Positions 13,801 through 25,778 of a stretch of DNA of 64,000 nucleotides are shown here, one piece after another; position 1 is the stretch's first letter; the number at the start of each line of letters is the position of its first letter. This DNA is from Bradysia coprophila (taxonomy: Eukaryota; Arthropoda; Insecta; Diptera; Sciaridae), in assembly GCF_014529535.1 (NCBI RefSeq), contig NW_023503616.1, forward strand, positions 4,884,584-4,948,583, in the 5' to 3' direction. The translations under genes were made by a program, and so were the position numbers. The notes below the pieces were generated by a model. That model made no database searches. It was not told the DNA's origin and saw only the letters and a program-made list of their open reading frames with translations.

Positions 13801-15715
13801 AGTTTTTGGCAGTATGTATTGAAGGTATGGAGTACGAACGATAAGAAACCCAATGAAATTAACATATTACGTAATTTATGGTTTTTTGCCCCCTACACAA
13901 TACAACAACTGTTTCCAGTAACGTTAAAGAAAAAGATGAAACATAAAACTATTTAATTAAAAACACAAAATGAAATTAAAAACGAAATTGAAAATAGGAA
14001 TGGAATGCTCAACCCTTCAAAACAATAAAAACTAACATACATTTTATCTACGCGCATTTAAACTATATAAAAATAGTTATTTATGCAACAGAGTGATAAA
14101 TGGTTTTTTATGCATTAAGATGTGTAGATTGTTACTCGGAGCCATAGGCCTAGTGTGACAATACACATCGTGTGCCTAAAAAATCATACCAAGTTACATA
14201 CAACATTTTTCTCAAAAAAGGAACATTTCGTCATTGCATTGAGAAAAAGAATTAATTCGTAATTCATAGGAATATAGTGAGCATTGGAGAGCCTAAACAC
14301 CCATTAGCATGTAAGCGAGACACTTTTTCGTTTTAATTATTAAAGAAAATTACAATTTAACACCAAATATTTTGAGCACGACTAATTTAAAACGTCTCAG
14401 TTCTTTCACGAGTGATTTATCTTATCTAAAAGCAAAAGAAAAATGGTTAGCCATTGAGTTAATAGACGCCGGCAGTATGAAATTCGATAAAGTCTAACTT
14501 TATGTTCGAAATTTTGATTTAAAGTGATTTTTGACACGAGTAGGAACGGAAAGTGAAATTAAAATTTGAAGTAAAGTATAAAATGCTAAGAATTCGCTTA
14601 AAAATTTATTGTTAAATTTCTTCTAAAATTAAGCAGAAAAAAGAGAATGAAAAAGAGAAAGGAAGAAAACATTTGTAATTATTTGTAAAGTAAAATATTA
14701 ATAAAAATAATCAATTATTTTGTAAGAATTTATATGAAAGAAAAATGAGTTTTAAAAATTAATGAAAAGAATCATTTTGAAGTGAAAATATTATGAACAA
14801 AAAAGTATTTAAGCAGAAATTAAACACAATTAATTTGTAACATGCGATGTTTTATTTTTTGGAGCTATTTACCCTTACCTTCTCTTCCACTTATACAGAT
14901 TGACAATTATAAGAACGGACAATTTTAATCCAATTGATTTATTCGTCAGCATTTGAACAATAATATACAAAAGACAATACAAAATAAGCATTAAAACAAA
15001 TCCAATTTATATTTTATGTACGTACTGTCTTGACCGACATGAATGTGGAATGAACAGGTAGAATTGGATGGAAAATTGTTTCAAATTACCCGTACTATAA
15101 CTTGCAGGCGAGAAAACGCCGTTTCTTTACGAAGAGCTTACACACCCTTATCTTCAACTCCGTACACTCAACTCAATTTGGTAAGCACGAAATTCATATG
15201 TTCGATTGTTTTTTTTAAGTTCCAACAGTACCAACCTTCCTTTAATAAATGGATCACTTATATGCTGCGTATGTTACGCTAGTTGTCTCGCGCTCTACGC
15301 GTGTTCGTGGTTATTCCGAATGTCAATGCGAATCAACATGCAAATTTCTAGCTAAATTAAGGTGGTTGTAGCTTGAACTTGTTTACTTTCAACTTCCAAC
15401 TTACCAACTTACCGAATCGAGGTTAATTTACCACTTTCGCCGTGAACTTCATCAATACTTACCACTAACATTTCAAGCCTATTACCAGCATAGTTAAACA
15501 TAACGAAATTATTTAATCCCTGTTAAAAAAAAAACTGCTGGTATTTGAATTCCTCAATTTAATTTTAAATATTTCAATTAATCCATTCGTGATACACATA
15601 AAATAGCGGTCATTCAGTTTTTTTGTTTGTGTGAAAAGTAATCAGACTAAAAATGAGAAAAATCCATAAAAATGTTTACAGAATAACAACTGTGTTAATC
15701 ATTGTATTGAGCCAT

Positions 15716-18700
15716 TCACTTAATGTTCTTCAATGCTAAAAATTCAACAACATTATTTGGACACATAATTCCCTTTCCCAGAAACACTACCGTCGACATT
15801 GGATGTAAAAATTCGGCCGAAAATTCTTTGGCTTTCCATCCATAGAAACTAGTCGGAACCACCCGGTCACCGCTCAAATCAAACGGCAATAAGTTCACGC
15901 CGATCTGATTAACTTTAGAATATTGAACACGGAAGTAATTCCCGTCGGTAGCTTTGATCCAATAAAATCCAGCCACATCGATAAGCGGTCGCGCTTGGCT
16001 CTTTTTCAATAGAGACGACCGCTCCAAGTCGAACACATTAAAACTAATATCAATTTCGTAGGCATTGAAAGCCAAATCATTTGTCTCGATCGCACTGCGC
16101 AACGCATGATTGTCTAACCAATATCGGATGCCAACATTTTCAAACTCTTCAATTATGTGGATGAAGACAGCTTTCAATTTTTCCAAGCAACAGGGTGGCG
16201 TATGCTTGTCCAAATACGTGTAGAATGGCTTTTGGTTGAACACAGTGCCGACACATGATTTCGTATTTTTTTCACAACCGTAAAATTCCACTGTGGTGAT
16301 GAGCGGCAATGAATTATTGGGTAGATTAATGTGATTCTCATTGTTTTGAATTTGACTATTATCTGCTTTGGTTTCGATATTTCCATTGGAACCAGCTGCA
16401 ATCCTGTGACGATTCGGTTTACTATTCTTTGCTATGGGTTTTCCAGTCATTTTTCGAATAACTTTCTTCACCAACAATTTTCGATACATTTCCTTGAATT
16501 GTTGACGACGAATCTCTTTTCTTCGTTGCTTGTTATGGAATGCTGTAAACAGTCGTTTACCGTCTTGCAGTGATGATGTGAGTAGTATTTTCTGAAAAAA
16601 AAAGAAAAAAAAAATGAAAACTTATTTTTAATTGATGCAACGCACTTCAAGCATGAGTGATGCTCTAAATAGAGTACTGAAACGGGACAGTGTATCGAAC
16701 AAATTTTATATCTCTCTTTAAAAGCTGTAATTTGAATGAGACTGAAAGGATATCCCGATCCATTCTAATTCACTCTAATTGGATTCTTACTAAGATTCTA
16801 ATAAGTGGGATGGCATCGGGATGGCAAAAATATTTTTCAATAATTTCTATTAAAAAAAAATATTTTTTTCAATGGTTTTCATGGAAAATCTTCTTTTTAT
16901 TGAAATATGCAACTATATTCTCGAAATCGCATACGGTCTATTCATGTCGGTCATATTAATGCGAATATTATTTACTGAAATTACTAAAACTTGGCGAAAG
17001 CTGCCAAGATTTACAGAAAAAGTTTTCCGCTAATTTAAATTTCAGTAAATAACATTCTAAATATTAGGCATATAGGAGTTTAACGGCTCGCGTAAATCGG
17101 GAACACATTTACCCATTAACTCTCATTTAACACCATTCCACGGCAGAGTAAAAAAAATTTTACTCATTAACTTTACTTTGTCGTGGCCATTCGCATTAAC
17201 CGGTATTTACTTGCCATTGCTCAGATTACTCCGGACTCAACCATTTGCTTCTACCACCATTTTTCACATTTACCTTCAACCCTCTGACAGAACTTATCCA
17301 GTTCGTTTTACCCTCGCATATCTTTAAAAATATTGATCTGAGTGTAATGTAGCCAGTCGTTAGGAGAAATTGTAAAACATAGTTGGGCCACCAAGACATG
17401 ATGAGAAAATACTGATGACATTACGAAAAAGGAAGCTCATGAATGTTCCAAGCTACCATAGTATTAGAAACTGAGAAGTAGAAGAACCAAATATATTTAA
17501 GAGAATCACAACTGGTTTGAGCGGAGGTATCAGTATTGCTGAAACGCAGATTGAAATCTAGCTTTATTTCTGAAGACCATTTGAGAAAGACAAGTAGAAT
17601 TATTAAATTCACTCTAACCAATCATCATAATAGACGAGATAATGGATCAGACTTATACCTGCAGCGATACGATTCGGACTTAGGAAGGATTTCAGTGTGG
17701 CTAAAACCAAAGGTTTTTTTTATCCGAAAGAAAGCCCGCTGTTCATTATAGTAAAGTGATATCCGTTTATTAAAAAATACTGTGCTTAAGAGACGAAAAA
17801 CATAGAAGTTGTTATACAGTATTCCTTAATGAATTCTTCTTTTTTTCCCCATTGTTTGTTTCAAATTATTCCTTAGCTGGAACTTCTATTACACGAGGTT
17901 TGTCAATAATGCGAGCAGTCCGATTGCCCTTCTCGACGATTCCGATAATCCAAGCCTGATAGCCTTCCTGCTTTTCAATGTCTTTACAGTAAGCTGCTGC
18001 CTGTTCACGTGGCAAGCAAATCAACAATCCTCCGGATGTTTCGGCTGAATGACCTTGCAGCAGCTGGAACATGTTTCCGCAAGCCTTGGCCACAGCTGCC
18101 ATTTTTGCGATAACCGGCAAATTATGAATGACGAATGAGACTTCATTTTTCTGGTGTGATGCAAGTGTTTGTGCATGGCCCAGCAGTCCGAAACCGGTAA
18201 CATCGGTCGAACCATGCGCATTGTATTTATGCATTAATCTGGCAGCGGTACGATTCAATCGTGCCATTGAGTCCATTGCGCGATGATAGGCCTTGCGAAC
18301 GTCCTCCTCGGACACAACTAACTTAATCCGATTCCAGCGTTCCGGTTGATCCAACCACTGATGTGCGTTAACTGCAACTTGTGTGCCGAGTGGCTTGGTC
18401 AGAACGAGCACATCTCCAACGACAGCATTGTCTGGCACAATATATTCATTGGGTTGGCAAATCGTTGACGCGATTCCACCAATGGTACACCAGGGATTAA
18501 CCACACTTTGTCCGCCGGTGACAGATGTTCCAGCTTCCAATGCCGAATCCTTTAAAAGAAGAAATTTCACTCCCGTTAATACTAAGAAAAGCAGCAAACG
18601 GAGATTGTCGTTTTTACCTTGAACCCTCGCATTATCAATGGAATCACAACGTCTCTTTCTTTTTCAGTCATTTTAGTGCTAATCGCTAGCAACATGAGCA

Positions 18701-21700
18701 TATTGTCGCAGTCCATAACACCCATGGCATATAAGTCGCTTAGTACATTAGCGCAAGCAATTTTTCCCATCATGTAAGGATCTGGAAATAATATTTTTGT
18801 TCAGCAATCAATCGACGAAAGACACATTTTATCAGTAAATCAGTAAATTTGTACAGAAATTCACCACGGACATGAAATATGTTCTTACCGTCAACAATGG
18901 GATAGAAGAAGTCCGTAGTCTGCACCAAACATAAACCACCATGACGAAGTGGCGTCACCGAACAATCGAGACCGATACCAATACGCGGAACGGCCATGTG
19001 CATAAATTGAGAATGTTCATCCTGAGCTGTGTAATCCTGTTGCAATGATGAAACCAGCTTGCCTAGTACTTCTTGTGGCACCTTGCAACCACGTCCCTTC
19101 AAATCGGCAAAACGGGTGAGTCGAAAAGTTGGCTCTAAATCATGACTCGTTGGATCGAATGGTCGCCGTAAATTTCCTTGCATTTCCAACTGTGCCACAG
19201 CTAATGCGTCTTGATTGTAATCACTCATTGCTTTATATTTTGATTAAATGCCGGTTTAGATTACGATTAAATTGAAATTTCTTTCAAACGATAAAAATGG
19301 CGTTCTGTTTATAATGGAAGAAAGTCGCGTTCTCCCTAAAGAAATCAACTGAGCATGCTTCGACCGAAATTTGATGAAAATGAATGAATGCGATTGGTTG
19401 AAATTGTTGTTCCTTTTGTCGACGTTGCTTTGATTGGTCGAAATGTTGACGGGGAGAAGTCCGTTTATCTCCCTGCGAAGTACCGCGAATTGAAATTTAA
19501 CCAAATTGACGATAACTAAGCCGATTCGCGTAACGTTTCCGCAAACGGATTTTAATTTAAGTATCACGTTATCGATTCACAATTAAATGACATCGATTTA
19601 AACAAGTCTTATCAGCATTCAATGCTTTCAAGTTTTTATTTTATGTTCAACTTGTAGTTGACACTTGTAAAAAGGCGACATGGGCGACATAGCAGCAATA
19701 ACACGAAGTACGAAACATAATATCCCACAATGGGATATTTTGTTGTACCAGTCTGACAGCTGTGCGCGGAATTTTCAAATTATTTGTTTGCTTTTACAAA
19801 CTTTTTTGTGACGATTTTTAGATTCATGTGTTTGATGTTTTATTTCCACTTACCGAAAAAGTACTCCAAGTGAGTGACAAAATTGTATTTTTTTCAATTT
19901 TTGCTTTGTTTACTTGACAGCTCGCTCTCTCACGGCTCTTACGGAGTACTTTTTGTGGAGTGGAAACCACAACAGTGAGATGAACAGATCAATTATTAGT
20001 AAGTAAATTATTGACAAAATTAAGACCACAGACAATTTTCGGTCAAATGTTAGGTAATTTTCCAATTAATTTGGGTGGTACTAGTTGCAAAACAATAAGT
20101 CCAAGTTCATTGTGGAATTTTTTTAAATTAAGGGATGAGAAACAAGACTGAAGAAGAATGACTATATGGTATGAAAAGAAATGATTTGTCTAACATTGTG
20201 AAGTTACTAAAAAGTGCATTGCAATTTTAAAAATGGCAATTTGATCGCATAGAAATTCGTGAGGTGTCTGTCGATGAAAAAGAACTGCTGCTATGTATGC
20301 AATAATTTCAAACGTCCGAATTTGATATCTGAGATGTAAATATATTGCAAGAACAACAGCAAGCAAAAAAAATTATTTATCTTTGTTGTCTTTGTTAACC
20401 TTTAATAAACGACTAATCAACCGAAGGAAATGATGAAAGATGATCCATCTATTACTGTTTACATACTAATGGTAAATACGATTTAAATTTAAGGGTTTTG
20501 CAGGAATTTGAACAGAATGTTTCGTTTCTCTAAAATTTTCAATATGTGGCCTCGAATGGCTTGAGTTACAGGTGAAATACGGTACGCGACTCACAATAAA
20601 TAGAATACAGTTTTTGCGGTTGTTTCATTGTGTTTGGATTGTCTGGACGCTTAATTCAGACCTTTGTCATAGAATCCAATATAATAAACCTAATTTAAAA
20701 TTTGAAATCTTATCCACTCATAATTTTTCTTATACAATTTTACTACCACGTTTACTACCACCCTTTGCAAATTTGTAGCCTACCTTTAGGCGGAGAAATA
20801 TTTCTCTGAACCAATTTTTTTTTTTTTTTAAATAAAACCATTGTGCAGATTGTGTAAATTTATGTAATGGTTTTACTTTTTCAAAAAAAGATTTTGGTTT
20901 AGAGAAATCATGAAAAAACGAATATTTTTTCGCTTTTATGTAGGCTACAAATTCGCAAAGGGTCCATTGCTCTTAACCAGTATTTTCCATGGATGGTATG
21001 AATAACTTAATGAACCAACCATGCCGTAACACGAAAATCATTTGATTTTAAGTTACTTACCTTTACTTGTGACACTTTCGATTGAATATAAAAAAATTCC
21101 GGAAATGGAGGCGAAAGAGCGTCTGGCATATCCTTCAGGGTAGCCGTTTCAATGAAAATGGCATGCTTTTGAAGAAACTGAAAACAAAATGTCGCAACGT
21201 TAGCTCATTTCATTAGATTAATATCAGCTGAACCACTAACCATATCACAATTGGTCGATCGATTTTTCACACCATATTCAATTGTCCAATTGATAAAGTC
21301 AATGTTGATACTGCAGCAGTTGGAAAACTCTCTGACATTACTAGAAAATGGTACCACAACCATGCTCTTAGGTCCTCTAACAGAATTTTCCTTTTTGCTA
21401 GTCTTTTCACTATCGCTATCAGTACGACCCTCTACATTTCCCATTTCCTTCAACATTTTCTGAATGATTGACCTACCGCCGAGCCGTACACTATCCGGTA
21501 GTATGAGAACATACTTTGTGCGGATTTGAAAAATCGGTGACATCAACTTTGCTGTTTTGTTTATATCGAAACCGAGTCGTATGAGCTTTACATTGTTTCG
21601 CACTGTATAATTAGCTAGATAATCCATCGGTGGATACGGATCTTCATCGTATATGACCAGTATTTGCACATTCGGAATCAACGTAACAATGCTTTCTATG

Positions 21701-21960
21701 CTCAACTTGAGATCATTCTCAAAATGATAGAAATCTCGGAAGATAATGGTTATCGTTTTCTTAATGTGCTTGTTGGTTGACTGAATTCGATCCTTGGGCT
21801 TCGGCTTCTCGGTTACAGGGGTAATGGCATTATAGGCATTGGGAAATTTCATAGATTTGCCAATGGTTTTCCCAATGAATAGTTTCCATATGTAATAGCA
21901 CAGGAATATGTTGAACGCTATTATAAGGAATGTACAAAGCTTGGAATATTTTAGCCTCAT
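15716..21960 (-). CDS. Fukutin-related protein (FKRP)-type Golgi phosphotransferase
   Basis: Vertebrate FKRP adds ribitol phosphate to alpha-dystroglycan sugars in the Golgi. Three exons join in phase: 21960-21241, 21177-21061 and 16591-15716, giving 570 residues (human 495). Near the start is one signal-anchor helix ([18 protein letters not shown]), typical of type II Golgi proteins. The stem domain contains [16 protein letters not shown] and [11 protein letters not shown]. The third exon has the zinc site ([15 protein letters not shown], then TPPCC), [11 protein letters not shown] and [19 protein letters not shown]. The acidic motif that is DYDVD in human FKRP reads AYEID here. Intron 1 is 63 nt with donor GTTAGT and branch-like GAGCTAAC. 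Intron 2 (16592-21060) encloses the SelD gene on the same strand. The family call is firm; activity is uncertain. Confidence 0.88.
16638..16683. repeat. Half copy of a TIR element, same family as 39798-39952
   Basis: CAACGCACTTCAAGCATGAG followed by CTCTAAATAGAGTACTGAAAC nearly matches the reverse complement of the right end of the element at 39798-39952. No matching second arm is found nearby, so this is a truncated or solo end. It lies in FKRP intron 2, less than 50 bases upstream of exon 3. Confidence 0.75.
17766..17771 (-). terminator. Polyadenylation signal of SelD
   Basis: TTTATT on the + strand reads AATAAA on the minus strand, 95 bases downstream of the SelD stop. It also lies inside FKRP intron 2, so the FKRP transcript must pass it without being cut. 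Confidence 0.5.
17866..19228 (-). CDS. SelD: Selenophosphate synthetase SPS1-type (SelD), Arg form
   Basis: Member of the SelD family, which makes selenophosphate from selenide and ATP when the active site holds Sec or Cys. Exons 19228-18889, 18781-18618 and 18549-17866 encode 395 residues, the usual length for animal SPS1. Landmarks: [14 protein letters not shown] with Arg at the Sec/Cys position, [53 protein letters not shown] and [12 protein letters not shown]. The Arg matches the Drosophila SPS1 protein, which does not support selenophosphate synthesis and is linked to vitamin B6 and redox balance. The whole gene lies inside intron 2 of the FKRP gene in the same orientation. A polyadenylation signal follows about 95 bases after the stop. 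Confidence 0.95.
19229..21060. other. SelD upstream region and FKRP intron 2 sequence
   Basis: This non-coding stretch must contain the SelD promoter. The 300 bases upstream of the SelD start are less AT-rich than the rest. I see no clear TATA box. Apart from the inverted repeat at 20761-20962, nothing else is recognised. Confidence 0.45.
20761..20962. repeat. Inverted-repeat element with 23-base arms
   Basis: CCCTTTGCAAATTTGTAGCC at 20761 is matched by GGCTACAAATTCGCAAAGGG ending at 20962, with one mismatch. The AT-rich interior of about 155 bases shows no gene. It is a MITE-like element in FKRP intron 2. Confidence 0.7.
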
Positions 21961-23125
21961 TGTGGTCTATGGAATCCAACTCTACTTCAAATGGAAGATT
22001 AACATGATTGTTTAATTAGTTTCGATTTTATGCGTAGAGTTATTCATTTTCACTACGATTAGTCCATCGATTTGCACCACAAACAGCACCCCGGTTCAAT
22101 TATAAATGTACTGACTTGCAAGCCGTAATTTTCACTACATTTTATTTGTTAATTAAAAAAATTACAATTTACGATTGATTATCCAAAAACCAGTCCCCGT
22201 GATATATTTTTTTTCCTTTCATCTGTCAAGGACCAGTTTTACCAACAACTCAGTGACAAAACACTCCTGGAGGGAAAATTATTATCTTTTCCACGCAGGT
22301 CATAATAAACCTCCAGTTGTAAAAATAGTAGAATTGTATTTTATTCACGGTGCCTACATATGTGTACATTATCACGTTTCATGAATGAAATCATGAATGG
22401 AAAGAAGCGGAAAAGCCTTGACCGGAGTCTTGCGCTTTGAATAGTGTTTTTGTGTGTGTTTGGAGTTGTTTGTACAAAATTAGTTTTCAGAATACAGAAC
22501 TTTTAGTGGAATGTTATACATTGACAGGAAAAACATAGTCATTGAAGACTTCAATTTGAAGTGGTAGATTAAGTACCGTGCCACCGATCTAATGATTTTT
22601 GAGATTTTTAAAAGGTAAAAGCATAGCACTGTCAAGCCTAGCCCTCTATTTGAGTGAAGTCAAAGTCAGCTTCGGTGCTTGACAGTGCTATGGTAAAAGT
22701 AAAGTTACCGAAAAAGTTACCTTTGTCCACAGGTATTTATACACAACTTATGTCACGCTTCTCTCCGTCTCTCCTATTGTATTCAAGAGACATTTTAGAA
22801 AACAATCTCTTCATCACGCTGATGTGTGCACCAAATCTGTTCCCTTATTTTGTTTTGTGTCGTCTAGAGGTTTAAACAAAATCTTTTACTTCATTCGTAT
22901 GAACAATCAAATAGTTACTTATATGTGAGAGAGTACAATTAGATTTCTTCGTTATTTTTGTCACCTTTGTCGATAGCAGATGCCTCATCGTTTTTGAAAT
23001 TGTTAAAACTTGTGAGTATGTTGTCGTGTTATGGATGAATGTTGCATCAAATAAAGATGTGTATACGTTTTTTTAATAGATATATTTCATTTGCAATAGT
23101 AAATTTGCGGTTTATGGTACATTTA
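21961..23125. other. Intergenic region between FKRP and DRC5 with a hairpin
   Basis: This contains the FKRP upstream region. At 22621-22692 there is a hairpin whose 16-base arms GCATAGCACTGTCAAGC and GCTTGACAGTGCTATG flank about 40 bases, probably a small foldback element. No coding frame is supported. Confidence 0.55.
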
Positions 23126-25778
23126 TTATGATTTTTCTTCAGTGGTAGACCGAATGACTTTAATTTCATTACCATCGGAGTCCGTATTTAAATCCGATAA
23201 AAAATTTTCCGGAAAATCCGATACATACGTTGATGTCATACCACCAAGACTGTCTGGGTAGACGTCTTTCTGAGGTGTTATTATCTCACAGTTTTCATAT
23301 AGTTTTTCGATGTCACTTCGCCTAGGAAACAAAATAATCCGTTAGATTTGTGATGCGGTGCTATTTACTTTTGGAAGCAGCTAGTTATCTACTGTCGTAA
23401 CACTAAAAATGGCAGAGGTAACGATCATAAATATATCGCGATGCGACTGCTGCTTATATATAATGCGTAGAGCTTAAACTTGCCTTGTATCTTCTAAAAG
23501 TTCTTCGATGTCATCCTCATCCTTTTCTGTGAAACGTTCTTTCAACAAATAGGGATGGTGTTTGTAGTAGTTGTTTCTTTCCACAATAATTTTCAATTTA
23601 CTTTCTTGACCTCTAGTTAAACCTAAATTAAGTTAAAAAATGTAGAAAAATTAAAAGTTTTTGAATCAAAATGCTTATCTAACAGCACGAACGGCAATCC
23701 AATTCGATTAGACAAAAGCAATCTTTTAAATATTTAATCAGCATTTCCCCGTTAGAATAACCTTAAACGCACAAGATAAGAAGATAAGAAATGATTTTTG
23801 TTTTAGCTTTTGTTTTGAGATACCTAGCGGTGTGCCGGAAATATTTAACGTGACTATGTGTTTGTGGAAACTGAACAGTTCCGCTATAAACATAGATCCA
23901 TTTTCACCAAGAGAACAGAAAGAAAGATCCAATTTAGGGCAATGTACAGTTCCCTTGAGTGCACCGCCGATTCGACAGATTCCTTCAGTACCAATCGGAC
24001 AACGAGATAGGCCTAATTAATTCAAATTAATATTTTGACTTGACCTTATTAGTCAGTAGAATTCACCTAAAAAATCAAGTGGTTCCCGACGTTGTTGCAA
24101 TCCGTAACCTATCCCTTGACAACCAATTGCATGTATCTGATTGCCTTTCAGATTTAAAGACTTCAATCCTGAGTGGTTTTGCAATAGGTGTCCCATTGCC
24201 ATTCCGCTATTATCGGTCAAATTGCAGTACATCAGTTCTAATGTTTCGAGTGACTGTAGGGTAACAAGGGCTAATGTAAGAATCCTAAGTTTTTCGTCAT
24301 TTAATCGTGTGTGTCGGAATCGAAAAGTTTTCAGTTTTGTAAGAGCTTTCATTCCGCTACGAGCGATGAATTAGTTTATAAGTTGAGCATTTGATCTTTA
24401 ACAGATTAACTGTACCCAGCCAAATCCTCGATGTCCTCATAGGATATTTCGAAAAATCTCTTCTTATAATTGTATTGACATTTTCGTAGTCCGTACTCGA
24501 GTGAGAGATTTGTTAAATTTGTTAGCTCATTCAGAACGACTCCCAGTCTTGCGTGGTGACAAAATTCGCTGGGATAATTTCTGTACACGTAACGCGGATT
24601 GTAAATGCTCTTCTTTACCAATTCCTCTTTTAGTGGGATCATTTGCTTTATGTTTAAATTGGTGATGTACCCGCATACCTAAAAAATCATTCGCTAATTT
24701 TATGGTGTTTTTGGATATGAACAGAGTTACAAGTTTTGCCAGCGGAATAAATTTTTCTTCTAAAAAGTCACTCGGTGAGGTATTTTCAAGCAATTTTGTA
24801 AATCTACATTCGACACCGAAAGCTTTCCAATAAATTCTTTTCGATTTCATTGCATTCATCAGCGCAATCTTATCGGTACAGTCCATTTCAGCTACTTTTC
24901 GCCAATATTCTTCATTCTAAGACATACATAATTCATATGAACGACACAGATTAGAATGATAAGACATTGGAATATGTACAGTCCCAGAAGAGTGAAATAT
25001 GACATGTTTTCTGATTTGGGTGTTGTTGTGGTCTGTAATTGTATAAATTTCGTCTAACAAATGAAAATCTAGATTTTGTATTTTAGTATTTCGTTAAATG
25101 TCGCATGGCTAGCAAAACACTGACAAAAAAGTTTCGAAAAACTCACCTGCTGAAGGGAACTTTGTCTCCAGGTAATCTGCAGCAGCTGTATTTTTTGTAT
25201 GAGGCACTACAACTGTGGTAGCTATTGTACATTACCTGGAGACCAAGTTACCTGTAGCAGGTGAGTTTTTCGAATCTTTTTGTCAGTGAAGGTAGAACTC
25301 ATTTAGAAACAATAATTACAACCCACAACCACTCCCAAATCAGAAATCGTGTCGGATTTTACTTTTCCGAGACGGTACTAACATCTAAATCGATTATGTC
25401 CTCCAATTTTTTGTTAACGTCCAATTGTTGACCGAACCAAATTTTATCACACAATTGAATATTGCTATGCACTGAACCCTTTTTATATGCCTTGAAAATT
25501 GCGTTCAATGACATGCGACTCAATTTTTCAATTTTGGGAGCGACGCTGACAGTGGCATTTTCATTTGTCTTGGGCAGTGGGTGGTAAATATCTAATATAA
25601 GATTCGTTGCATAGTCAGAGGACGATGCCAATTTTCGAATTTCACGTCCCAGAATCTGGAGATAATTTTGTTCGCCCGTTTGAAGACTCATATTTGATGT
25701 GACTTGACACTGTACTAACTGTGGTATACTTAGATTCATATACTTAATAATAATTCTGTCAACCCATACCTGTTCCAT
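23126..25778 (-). CDS. Dynein regulatory complex subunit 5 (DRC5/TCTE1)-like LRR protein
   Basis: Axonemal protein of the nexin-dynein regulatory complex, which controls flagellar beating. Seven exons join in phase: 25778-25383, 24916-24731, 24678-24416, 24356-24067, 24012-23824, 23622-23484 and 23321-23126, giving 552 residues (human TCTE1 501). Family matches include NEEYWRKV (SENYW in human), VCGYITNLNIKQM and LTKLKTFRFRHTRLNDEKLR. Leucine-rich repeats follow (LETLELMYCNLTDNSG, LKSLNLKGNQIHAIG, LDLSFCSLGENG, IVTLNISGTPLG). The last exon is acidic and specific to this protein. The intron after exon 6 starts with GC (AAG|GCAAGT). Introns are as short as 52 nt. The stop overlaps a possible AATAAA (TAATAAA). 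The start Met is a choice; an upstream exon cannot be excluded. It is head-to-head with the DNAI1 gene. Confidence 0.85.
25118..25288. repeat. Long near-perfect hairpin (MITE-like) in DRC5 intron 1
   Basis: Ends are CACTGACAAAAA and TTTTTGTCAGTG. The arms continue through TCGAAAAACTCACCTGC and TCTCCAGGTAAT with their complements, so each arm is about 65 bases. The centre of about 40 bases is unpaired. It has no open frame and is a non-autonomous TIR element. Confidence 0.8.

Larger units (their letters stand above)
8055..15715. other. Gene-poor AT-rich stretch between baboon and FKRP
   Basis: No open frame here looks like a gene. The start is probably the baboon 3' UTR, but no single polyadenylation site stands out among many AATAAA-like words. 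The stretch holds the repeats listed separately and long A-rich runs (9370-9900, 11280-11430, 13600-13990). A less AT-rich patch at 15040-15460 contains a 79-codon open frame ending near a good donor (TTG|GTAAGC at about 15180). It could be a first exon or promoter of an unknown transcript, but nothing recognisable is encoded. Confidence 0.5.

Noticed and set aside
15043-15282. 79-codon open frame in the less AT-rich patch before FKRP
   Set aside because: There is no recognisable protein, no partner exon and no clear start; it is noted only as a possible first exon or promoter region.
16331-16573. 80-codon + strand open frame within FKRP exon 3
   Set aside because: It is a shadow of the minus-strand FKRP coding exon.
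21178-21240. In-frame TGA next to a SelD gene, suggesting FKRP as a selenoprotein
   Set aside because: The TGA is removed by a plausible 63-nt intron, FKRP proteins are not known selenoproteins, I saw no SECIS-like element, and the nearby SelD is the Arg form.
24679-24730. Apparent frameshift in the DRC5-like gene near a run of six A
   Set aside because: A 52-nt intron with donor CTT|GTAACT and acceptor TTTTTTAG restores the frame and gives a better family match (LAKLVCGYITNLN against LLPLCRNYVRRVH).
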